Source: an uncultured Ectothiorhodospiraceae bacterium
Lineage (GTDB): Bacteria; Pseudomonadota; Gammaproteobacteria; UBA9214
DNA: 7,719 bases
Direction: 5' to 3'
NCBI GenBank assembly: GCA_947258945.1
Contig: CAMYKJ010000025.1
Coordinates: 1 to 7,719 of the forward strand
The stretch's first letter is position 1, and every line of letters starts with the position of its first letter. Under the pieces are notes generated by a model. That model made no database searches. It saw only the letters and a program-made list of their open reading frames with translations, and was not told the origin of the DNA. Below, piece by piece: positions 1-5,714 of this stretch. The position numbers and the translations under genes were made by a program.

Positions 1-551
1 GGCAAGGCGCCGTCCAGGCGCGTGGTCTCGCTGAAAAAGACCGTCGGTGTGGCGCGCACCTCGTATTTTCCGGCCATTGCCAGATTCAGCTCCAGCCTCT
101 GCTCATACTTTTCATCCGACCAGGCGCGTTTGACGATATCACCCGGCACGCCGCAGGCGGCGGCCAGTCCGGCCAGTACGGTTTCATCGCCGATATTCAG
201 CCCGTCCTCGAAAAATGCCGTGAACAGCCGGCGATGAAGCGCGTAAAACAGGTCGGCACCGGCCTCCTTGGCCGCCTCGGCCAGCAGCAGTGCCTGGTGC
301 GAACGGGTGGTGAAATCATGGGTACGCAGGGTGGCGCCCTCTTCCCCGGCGAGCCGGTCGAGATTGTCCATCATGGTTTGCCAGCGCTGTGGCGAATAGC
401 CCAGCTCGCTGACCGGCGTGCCCGTCGCGGGCGTTTCCGGATGAATCTCGAGCATGCACCAGTTGATCTGCAGTGCGAAGTGTTCGCGCAGCCGCTCCAG
501 GCGGAGATCGCCGATATAGCAGAACGGGCAGATGTAGTCGGAGAAGACCGT
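1..551 (-). CDS. DsbA/FrnE-like thiol-disulfide oxidoreductase, 3' end cut by window, start codon missing
   Basis: The minus-strand frame reads through without a stop for about 184 codons to the window edge. It begins ATVFSDYICPFCYIG, a CxxC (CPFC) active site placed at the N-terminus as in the DsbA-like FrnE/2-hydroxychromene-2-carboxylate isomerase family (thioredoxin fold, usually a little over 200 residues). Later come a helical insert with HQALLLAEAAKEAG and LFTAFFEDG, then RATPTVFF near the edge, which fits the cis-proline loop facing the active site. No signal peptide is visible, so a cytoplasmic redox protein is inferred. It follows htpG by about 34 nt and probably shares its transcript. 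The oddity is the start: between the in-frame TGA at 591-593 and the CxxC there is no ATG, GTG or TTG. The first in-frame ATG (453-455) lies after the active site. I placed the end at an ACG (549-551), though family-like sequence (KPELLAT) reaches back to about 569. Family assignment is confident; the start is not. Confidence 0.8.
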
Positions 552-585
552 GGCAAGTAATTCAGGCTTTGGGGTATTACACCGG

Positions 586-2481
586 TTAAGTCACTTCCTG
601 GAGCAATTCGTTCAGCCGGTTGACGAAACCGGCCGGGTCCTCCAGCTGCCCGCCCTCGCTGAGCATGGCCTGGTCGAGCAGGATATGCGCCCAGTGGGCA
701 AACCGGCCGTCGTCGGTCTCCTGCTGCAGGCGGCTGACCAGCGAATGCGCCGGGTTGATTTCCAGTACCGGCTTGATAACCGGCACCTCGTGGCCGGCCT
801 GTTTCAGCATCTGCTGCATATGCAAGGGCATGTCGTGTTCACCCATCACCAGGCAGGAAGGCGAATCCGTCAGCCGCTGGCTGATGCGGACCTCTGTCAC
901 GCGCTCACCCAGTGCATCCTGCATCCGCTTCACTGTATCGGCAAATTCACCCTCGACCTTTTTCGCGGCTTCCCTTTCCTCCTCGTCCGCCAGCTGGTCA
1001 AGATCCAGCTCACCCTTGGCAATCGATGCCAGCTGCCTGCCGTCGTATTCGTGCAGGTGGGAAACCAGCCACTCGTCGACACGATCCGACAGTAACAGCA
1101 CCTCGATACCCTTGCGCCGGAAGATCTGCAGGTGCGGACTGCTCTTCGCCGCGGCAAAGCTGTCGGCCGTGACAAAGTAGATCTTCTCCTGGCCCTCTTT
1201 CATTCGACCGGTGTAGTCGTCCAGCGATATGCTTTGCGCCTCGGTGTCGGTCTCCGTGCTCGAAAAGCGCAGCAGTCTGGCAATACGCTCGCGGTTGGCG
1301 GGGTCCTCGCCCGGGCCTTCCTTCATGACATTGCCAAACAGTTTCCAGAAGATCGCGTACTGTTCCGGCTCGTCCCTGGCCATGGTTTCCAGCATGCCGA
1401 GAACTTTCTTGATGGAGCCGGCCCGGATGGTGTCGATCAGCTTGTTATGCTGCAGGATCTCGCGCGATACGTTCAGCGGCAGGTCGTCGGAGTCGACCAG
1501 GCCGCGCACGAAACGCAGATAGTACGGCATCAGCTGTTCGGCATCGTCCATAATGAAGACGCGATTGACATACAGCTTGATGCCGTGACGACTGTCGCGG
1601 TCATACAGGTCGAACGGTGCCCGACCCGGAATGTAGAACAGGGACTTGTAGGATTGCGCACCCTCCACATGACTGTGGACCCATTTCATCGGGTCCTCGA
1701 AGTCATGTGCCACGTGCTTGTAGAACCCGGTGTATTCCTCTTCGCTGATCTCGTTGCGCGGTCGTGTCCACAGGGCGGAGGCCTTGTTGACTGCCTCGTA
1801 TTCCGGCGCCGCCTCGCCCTCTTCGGCGTCTGCCTCGCGCAGCATCTCGATCGGCAGCGGAATGTGGTCGGAATACTTGTGGATGATGCTGCGCAAACGG
1901 AAGCCGTCGAGGAATTCATCCTCGCCCTCGCGCAGGTGCAGCACGACCTCGGTACCGCGGGTTTTGCGGTCGATGGTCTCGAGGGTAAAACTGCCGTCGC
2001 CGCCGGACTCCCAGCGCACGCCCTGCCCGGCCGGCAGGCCCGCACGGCGCGTGGCCAGGGTCACCCTGTCGGCGACGATAAAGGCGGAATAGAAACCCAC
2101 ACCGAACTGGCCAATCAGCTGCGTATCCTTCGCCTGGTCACCGGTCAGGCTCTCGAAAAACTGACGGGTACCCGACTTGGCAATGGTACCGATGTTGTCG
2201 ACCACCTCGTCGCGCGTCATACCGATGCCGGTGTCCGTGATCGTCACGGTGCGCGCATCCCTGTCATGGTCGACACGGATGCGCAGACTGCTGTCGTCCT
2301 CGTACAGGGCATCATTGCCCAGCGCCTCGAAACGCAGCTTGTCACAGGCATCCGAGCCGTTGGAAATCAGTTCGCGCAGAAAGATTTCCTTATTGGAATA
2401 AAGGGAGTGGATCATGAGGTGCAGCAGTTGCTTCACCTCGGTCTGGAACTCGAGCGTTTCCTTCTGGGTATCGACGGTCAT
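586..2481 (-). CDS. htpG: Molecular chaperone HtpG (bacterial Hsp90)
   Basis: A 631-residue protein, close to the usual bacterial Hsp90 length (E. coli 624). It is an ATP-driven dimeric cytosolic chaperone that remodels client proteins, often together with DnaK. The N-terminal GHKL ATPase domain shows the catalytic Glu37 and Asn41 in [16 protein letters not shown], the nucleotide-binding Asp83 in DTGIGM, the lid GTIAKSGT (98-105) and [11 protein letters not shown] (124-134). The middle domain has [14 protein letters not shown] (300-313) and the gamma-phosphate-sensing Arg340 in [11 protein letters not shown]. The C-terminal dimerisation domain (about 510-631) includes [12 protein letters not shown]. 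Position 42 is Gly where most homologues have Ala or Ser. The ATG overlaps the ogt stop as ATGA, and a GGAGG at 2493-2497 sits 11 nt upstream, supporting this start. A sigma32-like promoter lies just upstream inside ogt. Confidence 0.98.
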   Translation of the reverse strand: MTVDTQKETLEFQTEVKQLLHLMIHSLYSNKEIFLRELISNGSDACDKLRFEALGNDALYEDDSSLRIRVDHDRDARTVTITDTGIGMTRDEVVDNIGTIAKSGTRQFFESLTGDQAKDTQLIGQFGVGFYSAFIVADRVTLATRRAGLPAGQGVRWESGGDGSFTLETIDRKTRGTEVVLHLREGEDEFLDGFRLRSIIHKYSDHIPLPIEMLREADAEEGEAAPEYEAVNKASALWTRPRNEISEEEYTGFYKHVAHDFEDPMKWVHSHVEGAQSYKSLFYIPGRAPFDLYDRDSRHGIKLYVNRVFIMDDAEQLMPYYLRFVRGLVDSDDLPLNVSREILQHNKLIDTIRAGSIKKVLGMLETMARDEPEQYAIFWKLFGNVMKEGPGEDPANRERIARLLRFSSTETDTEAQSISLDDYTGRMKEGQEKIYFVTADSFAAAKSSPHLQIFRRKGIEVLLLSDRVDEWLVSHLHEYDGRQLASIAKGELDLDQLADEEEREAAKKVEGEFADTVKRMQDALGERVTEVRISQRLTDSPSCLVMGEHDMPLHMQQMLKQAGHEVPVIKPVLEINPAHSLVSRLQQETDDGRFAHWAHILLDQAMLSEGGQLEDPAGFVNRLNELLQEVT

Positions 2482-3032
2482 GCGCGGGTTGTCCTCCGGG
2501 TTACAGGTTGTGTGCTAACTGTGGGGGTGGGCGGGTGCGATTTCAAGCCCCGGCAGCTCGCCCCCTCATGGGACAGCAGCCAGTGTTTGCGCCAGATAGC
2601 ACGCTCGCCGGTCCGCCCGGAGTAACCGCCCATGCCGTTCGCCGCAACGACGCGGTGACAGGGCACCACGATGGACACGGGATTGCGGCGACAGGCATTG
2701 CCAACGGCACGTGCACCGCTGTCGAGCTGGTGAGCCAGCCCGGCATAAGTGCGGGTTTCGCCGGGGGGAATCGCCTGCAGGGCCGACCAGACGCGCTGCT
2801 GGAACGGCGTGCCGGCCAGCTCAAGCGGCAGTGCGAACGGCACTGCCGGATGTTCGAAGTAGTTTTCGATTGCCCGGACGATGCGCTGCTCGAAGCGGGT
2901 GCCGGCCGCCTTCAGGGGCACTGACCGGGGCAGGTAATCAAGCCGGCTGACGGCCTCATGCCCGAGCCGGATGCCCAGCCGCCCCACTGGCGAGTCCAGT
3001 ACCAGCGAATAGCTGTTTGCTGACCGATGCAT
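2478..3032 (-). CDS. ogt: Methylated-DNA--protein-cysteine S-methyltransferase (Ogt type)
   Basis: A 184-residue DNA repair protein that transfers alkyl groups from O6-alkylguanine or O4-alkylthymine to its own cysteine, a single-use reaction. The N-terminal domain (1-70) is the short Ogt-like one ([14 protein letters not shown]), without the Ada zinc or AraC domains. The C-terminal domain has [27 protein letters not shown] (split here as residues 74-100), the putative arginine finger Arg108 in [13 protein letters not shown], and the active-site motif IVVPCHRVV with Cys125. Normal family sequence ends near WLLSHEG (151-157). The last 27 or so residues are rich in Thr, Pro and Arg, have no family likeness and coincide with the htpG promoter and ribosome binding site. 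The ATG is preceded by GGGGGAGAA at good spacing. The stop overlaps the htpG start. A 76-bp gap with a hairpin separates it from rplS. It could also be named mgt/MGMT. Confidence 0.93.
   Translation of the reverse strand: MHRSANSYSLVLDSPVGRLGIRLGHEAVSRLDYLPRSVPLKAAGTRFEQRIVRAIENYFEHPAVPFALPLELAGTPFQQRVWSALQAIPPGETRTYAGLAHQLDSGARAVGNACRRNPVSIVVPCHRVVAANGMGGYSGRTGERAIWRKHWLLSHEGASCRGLKSHPPTPTVSTQPVTRRTTRA
2493..2497 (-). promoter_or_regulatory. Ribosome binding site of htpG
   Basis: The minus strand reads GGAGG 11 nt before the htpG ATG. It is the only good Shine-Dalgarno sequence near the ogt/htpG overlap. It gives htpG its own initiation site, so htpG need not depend on termination-reinitiation at the ATGA overlap. 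Confidence 0.6.
2518..2547 (-). promoter_or_regulatory. Sigma32 (heat-shock) promoter candidate for htpG, inside ogt
   Basis: On the minus strand CTTGAA (2542-2547, followed by a further A) is separated by 15 nt from CCCCACAGT (2518-2526). The known RpoH consensus is CTTGAA, 13 to 17 nt, CCCCATnT. The -35 hexamer matches fully and the first five bases of the -10 match. Transcription would begin near 2510, leaving a leader of about 30 nt that includes the GGAGG ribosome binding site. E. coli htpG is a classical RpoH target with a similar promoter. The promoter lies entirely within the last codons of ogt. The assignment is by consensus match only. Confidence 0.7.
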
Positions 3033-3053
3033 ATTGTTCTCCCCCGAAACGCA

Positions 3054-3080
3054 TAACGGGTACCCGACAGGTACCCGTTA
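3054..3080 (-). terminator. Hairpin after rplS, probable end of the rpsP-rplS operon
   Basis: TAACGGGTACC (3054-3064) and GGTACCCGTTA (3070-3080) form a perfect 11-bp stem with a 5-nt loop, lying 28 nt past the rplS stop and 21 nt before the ogt start. On the minus strand the stem is followed by TGCGTTTCG, a poor U-tract, so termination may be partial or aided by Rho. The stem is not followed by T residues on the plus strand either. The placement between two functional blocks supports a terminator, but an operator or RNA-processing site cannot be excluded. Confidence 0.5.
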
Positions 3081-3108
3081 GCGTAGACAATCGGCAGACG
3101 GTACCGGT

Positions 3109-3453
3109 CTAGAGCTTTTCCTTGATGCGTGCGGATTTACCGGACAGCTCACGCAGGTAGTAAAGCTTGGCGCGGCGCACGTCGCCGCGGCGCTTGACCT
3201 TGATGGAGCCGATCGAGGTGCTGTGCGTCTGGAACACGCGCTCCACGCCCTCGCCGTGTGAAATCTTGCGTACGGTAAACGCAGAGTTCAGGCCGCGGTT
3301 GCGCTTGGCAATCACCACACCCTCGAAAGCCTGCAGGCGCTCGCGATTGCCCTCCTTCACCTTGACCTGCACGGTGACCGTATCACCCGGACTGAATTCC
3401 GGAATGTCCTTGCGCATCTGCTCCTGCTCGAGCTGTTCGATAATGTTGCTCAT
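3109..3453 (-). CDS. rplS: 50S ribosomal protein L19
   Basis: A 114-residue protein (E. coli L19 has 115) that sits at the 30S-50S interface of the large subunit. Recognisable family segments are [20 protein letters not shown] at the N-terminus, [43 protein letters not shown] (given in two parts: [11 protein letters not shown] then [16 protein letters not shown]), [10 protein letters not shown], and the basic [18 protein letters not shown] tail. I chose the start at 3453 rather than the longer frame to 3486 because it matches the family N-terminus and has AGAGGA 7 nt upstream. It is the last gene of the operon, 29 nt after trmD. Confidence 0.98.
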   Translation of the reverse strand: MSNIIEQLEQEQMRKDIPEFSPGDTVTVQVKVKEGNRERLQAFEGVVIAKRNRGLNSAFTVRKISHGEGVERVFQTHSTSIGSIKVKRRGDVRRAKLYYLRELSGKSARIKEKL

Positions 3454-3482
3454 GTCTGCATCCTCTGTTTGCCGGCTATTGA

Positions 3483-4229
3483 TCACTCAATTGCCTGGTC
3501 GTTGTCCCTGATAAATTCCTCGAGCAGCGCCTGCTGCTCCTCGTCCAGCTGCATTGCCTCCAGCAGGTCCGGCCGCCGCAGCCAGGTCCTGCCCAGTGCC
3601 TGCCTCGCGCGCCAGCGACGGATGACCTCGTGGTTGCCACCCAGTAATTCTTCCGGCACCCGCAAGCCGTCGATGACTTCAGGTCGCGTGTAATGCGGAT
3701 AATCGAGCAGGCCATCCATAAACGAATCTTCCTGCGCCGAGTCCGCATCGCCCAGCGCGCCGGGCAACAACCGGGTGACCGCATCCATCACCAGCAGGGC
3801 CGGCAACTCGCCGCCACTGAGAACGTAGTCGCCGACCGACAGCTCTTCATCCACTTCCGTGTCGATGAAGCGTTCATCCACACCTTCATAGCGGCCGCAT
3901 ACGAGGACCAGGCGATCGCTGCCTGCCAGCTCACGCGCCTTTTCCTGCGTGAACCGCGACCCCTGCGGCGACAGGTAAATTACGCGCCCGCCGGCTGCCG
4001 ACTGCCGTATCGCCCGCAAGGTATCCCGCAAGGGCTGTACCTGCATGACCATCCCGGGACCGCCGCCGTACGGCCGGTCATCGACACTGCCGTGACGGTC
4101 AGTGGTGAAATCCCGCGGATTCCACGTCAGCAGTTCGAGCAGGCCGCTGTCAATGGCGCGCCCCTGGATCCCGTAGCCGCTGTGTTCCCGGATCATGTCG
4201 GGAAACAGTGTCACGACGTCTATACGCAC
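3483..4229 (-). CDS. trmD: tRNA (guanine37-N1)-methyltransferase TrmD
   Basis: A 248-residue SPOUT-family enzyme that uses S-adenosylmethionine to make m1G37 next to the anticodon, preventing +1 frameshifting; it acts as a dimer. Visible motifs are [12 protein letters not shown] at the start, [18 protein letters not shown] (49-66), VIYLSPQG (83-90), the [13 protein letters not shown] segment (109-121) and [20 protein letters not shown] (131-150), which form the knotted cofactor site. [15 protein letters not shown] (171-185) carries the catalytic Asp172, equivalent to Asp169 of E. coli as I recall it. [10 protein letters not shown] lies in the C-terminal tRNA-binding domain. Length and motifs look complete. 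It starts 12 nt after rimM with only a weak GGGCGG as ribosome binding site, so translational coupling to rimM is plausible. Confidence 0.98.
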   Translation of the reverse strand: MRIDVVTLFPDMIREHSGYGIQGRAIDSGLLELLTWNPRDFTTDRHGSVDDRPYGGGPGMVMQVQPLRDTLRAIRQSAAGGRVIYLSPQGSRFTQEKARELAGSDRLVLVCGRYEGVDERFIDTEVDEELSVGDYVLSGGELPALLVMDAVTRLLPGALGDADSAQEDSFMDGLLDYPHYTRPEVIDGLRVPEELLGGNHEVIRRWRARQALGRTWLRRPDLLEAMQLDEEQQALLEEFIRDNDQAIE

Positions 4230-4241
4230 GGCACCGCCCGT

Positions 4242-4781
4242 CTAGAAATCCGGGTCCCAGTCAACGCGGATCTCGCCCGTGCCGAGATCGATCGAGCGTA
4301 TGACATCACCCTGCACAAACGGCACCAGCCGCTCCCGGTCTCCGTGAATCACCAGCACGTCATTCGCACCGGTTTCCAGCAAATGATCGACCCGGCCCAG
4401 GGCCGTGCCGTCAGTGGTGACAACCTGCAAACCGATCAGGTCGCTCCAGTAATATTCGTTTTCCTGCGTCTCCGGCAACTGCTTGCGACAGACAGCAATA
4501 TCCGTTCCGCACAATGCCGCTGCCATATCGCGGTCCGCACAGCCTTCCAGACGGACCACCAGCCCCTTGCCATGGGGCTTGCCTTCCAGCAAGCGGGCCT
4601 CGCGCCACTCGCCCTGCTGGCCAAGGTACCAGGGCGTGTAGTCCAGCAGGTTTTCCGGTGTCTCGGTAAATGCCGTGATGCGTAACCAGCCCTGCACACC
4701 GTAGGGCGCGGCAATCCGCCCCATGACCAGCAGATCATCTGCCTGTGTGCTGTTTTCCGGCAACTGCACTACGACCTGCAT
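4242..4781 (-). CDS. rimM: 16S rRNA processing / 30S maturation factor RimM
   Basis: A 179-residue protein (E. coli 182) that assists maturation of the 30S head and binds S19. The N-terminal RimM domain has VMGRIAAPYGVQGWLRITAF (19-38) and DYTPWYL (48-54). The C-terminal PRC-barrel-like domain has YYWSDLIGLQVVTTDG (110-125), GANDVLVI (138-145), RLVPFV (151-156) and the terminal VDWDPDF. It starts 11 nt after the rpsP stop. The ATG at 4779-4781 has no ribosome binding site and lies within a 12-bp palindrome. A GTG four codons on (4767-4769) has an AGG 5 nt before it and would leave 175 residues without losing family sequence, so either start is possible. Confidence 0.97.
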   Translation of the reverse strand: MQVVVQLPENSTQADDLLVMGRIAAPYGVQGWLRITAFTETPENLLDYTPWYLGQQGEWREARLLEGKPHGKGLVVRLEGCADRDMAAALCGTDIAVCRKQLPETQENEYYWSDLIGLQVVTTDGTALGRVDHLLETGANDVLVIHGDRERLVPFVQGDVIRSIDLGTGEIRVDWDPDF

Positions 4782-4792
4782 GCAGGCAGGGA

Positions 4793-5038
4793 TTATTGCG
4801 CCTGCTGCTCCTTCAGAAGCCGCGAGACCCGGTCAGACACCTGCGCACCCTGTGCGGTCCAGTGCTCGGCGCGCGCGCTGTCGATGCGCAGACGTTCTTC
4901 TCCGCCCTTTGCAATCGGATTGAAAAATCCGATCCGCTCGATGCAGCGCCCGTCCCGCGAGTTGCGGCTGTCAGACACCACTATGTGATAGAACGGCCGC
5001 TTCTTCGCACCGCCACGTGACATTCTGATCGTCACCAT
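4793..5038 (-). CDS. rpsP: 30S ribosomal protein S16
   Basis: An 81-residue protein (E. coli 82) that binds 16S rRNA early in 30S assembly. Family sequence is clear: [39 protein letters not shown] and the helix [20 protein letters not shown]. The frame stays open upstream to 5197, but that part has no S16 similarity and overlaps the promoter and leader. The start at 5038 matches the family N-terminus and has GAGGA about 10 nt upstream. It is the first gene of the rpsP-rimM-trmD-rplS operon. Unlike in E. coli relatives, it is separated from ffh by a long gap. Confidence 0.98.
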   Translation of the reverse strand: MVTIRMSRGGAKKRPFYHIVVSDSRNSRDGRCIERIGFFNPIAKGGEERLRIDSARAEHWTAQGAQVSDRVSRLLKEQQAQ

Positions 5039-5115
5039 AAAACCAGTATCCTCAATTGAGTTCGATATGGACGCGCCCGCACCCGTGGCGAGCAGCGCCT
5101 GTTGAAAGCCGGGCA

Positions 5116-5143
5116 ATTTTACGCGAATCCCCAAAAATGTGAA
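5116..5143 (-). promoter_or_regulatory. Sigma70-like promoter of the rpsP operon
   Basis: The minus strand shows TTCACA (5138-5143), a 16-nt spacer and TAAAAT (5116-5121); each hexamer matches the sigma70 consensus at five of six positions. Transcription would start near 5109, giving a leader of about 70 nt to the rpsP ATG. The leader ends in the 10-bp palindrome CTCAATTGAG (5051-5060), which includes part of the ribosome binding site. A second possible -10, TATAAT on the minus strand at 5275-5280, has no good -35. Confidence 0.6.
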
Positions 5144-5611
5144 GTCTTGCAGGCGATTAAAGCCATATTCACGCGGCACACGGACCCCGGCCGGCACGCG
5201 GGTGCGGGTGTCGAATTTCGTTACAGTTTTGTGAACTCCGGAGAAGCTACAGGGATAATTCTCTATATTATTGTATTATATACAAATTAATGCATGTGTA
5301 TTGCACCCGAATTGTGTCCTGCGGTGTCGGGATACCTTACTGGGTGGCCACCACTTGGACAGTGGCCATTCACCCGCCTGGCGGCAAGTCATTCTGATCC
5401 ATGAGATTTCCGGACTTGGCACAGCAATTGCTGCTATTACCCCGAGCACAGAATAAGCAGAATATCCGGGGGAGGGGAAAACCCAGTCCAAGAACAATAG
5501 CTCGCAGCATAATCAACAATAACTTGCATGCGCGGCGATATTGACTGCCAACACCACAATAAGTGCTACAACAATAATCAGCACATAGATATCGCATTTG
5601 CGCAGACTTCC
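5144..5611. other. Intergenic stretch without a recognisable gene, partly AT-rich
   Basis: This part of the rpsP-ffh gap has no open frame with family likeness, codon use or ribosome binding site that I would accept. Roughly 5250-5300 is markedly AT-rich against its GC-rich surroundings and includes TTGTATTATATACAA (5271-5285, 6-bp arms). Further on are GGTGGCCACC (5343-5352, a perfect palindrome) and a hairpin with 7-bp arms TGGCCAC/GTGGCCA (5345-5351 and 5362-5368). I found no tRNA-like, 4.5S RNA or tmRNA signature. A plus-strand terminator ends it, so a small plus-strand transcript is possible, but no convincing plus-strand promoter was found. Confidence 0.5.
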
Positions 5612-5639
5612 ACGGTGGCTTAGGCCACCGTTTGTTTTT
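5612..5639 (+). terminator. Strong intrinsic terminator, plus-strand orientation
   Basis: ACGGTGGC (5612-5619), the 4-nt loop TTAG and GCCACCGT (5624-5631) form an 8-bp GC-rich perfect stem followed directly by TTGTTTTT. This is a textbook Rho-independent terminator for plus-strand transcripts. Read on the minus strand, the stem is followed by GGAAGTCTG and lacks a U-tract, so it does not look like the end of ffh. No plus-strand gene is recognised upstream. It would stop plus-strand transcription before it ran antisense into ffh. Confidence 0.75.
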
Positions 5640-5641
5640 AC

Positions 5642-5707
5642 AGGGGACAGACCACGTTTTTCTCCCGCAAGAAGGGAGGTTTAAATAAAAAACGTGGTCT
5701 GTCCCCT
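5642..5707. repeat. REP/REPIN-like palindromic element (20-bp inverted repeat)
   Basis: AGGGGACAGACCACGTTTTT (5642-5661) is repeated as its exact reverse complement at 5688-5707, around a 26-nt centre. The centre contains a second small hairpin, CTCCC (5662-5666) with GGGAG (5674-5678), giving a nested structure. The GGGGACAGACCACGTTTT sequence resembles, from memory, palindromes scattered through many gammaproteobacterial genomes near REP-associated tyrosine (IS200-like) transposases. No transposase is present in this window. It begins 8 nt past the ffh stop and may also help end or stabilise the ffh mRNA. The repeat structure is certain; the family assignment is not. Confidence 0.75.
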
Positions 5708-5714
5708 TTTGAAT

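Noticed and set aside
550..1095. Plus-strand open frame of 181 codons opposite the 3' end of htpG
   Set aside because: Antisense shadow of HtpG C-terminal coding sequence, with no independent support.
1132..2625. Long plus-strand open frame (about 497 codons) antisense to htpG
   Set aside because: It is a shadow of htpG codon structure in GC-rich DNA, has no recognisable domain and crosses the htpG/ogt boundary.
3096..3110. Near-palindrome AGACGGTACCGGTCT at the end of rplS
   Set aside because: It overlaps the rplS stop and has an imperfect centre; the 11-bp hairpin at 3054-3080 is a better terminator candidate.
3693..4685. Plus-strand open frame (about 330 codons) antisense to trmD and rimM
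   Set aside because: It runs across the trmD-rimM junction, has no family likeness and no ribosome binding site; both minus-strand genes are certain.
5039..5197. 53-codon N-terminal extension of S16
   Set aside because: S16 starts at [10 protein letters not shown] in the family; the extension covers the promoter and leader.
5339..5492. Long-range pairing ACTGGGT with ACCCAGT and CTTGGAC with GTCCAAG
   Set aside because: The two 7-bp pairings cross and compete for the same bases, so they do not make one coherent fold; chance is likely.
5276..5597. Cys-rich and other 60-75 codon frames in the ffh-rpsP gap
   Set aside because: No ribosome binding sites, no family likeness, and they overlap each other on both strands.
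5039..5714. 4.5S RNA, tRNA, tmRNA or CRISPR array in the gap beside ffh
   Set aside because: I looked for the GGAAGGAAGCAGCC-type 4.5S loop, a TTCGAATC-type T-arm and spaced direct repeats and found none.
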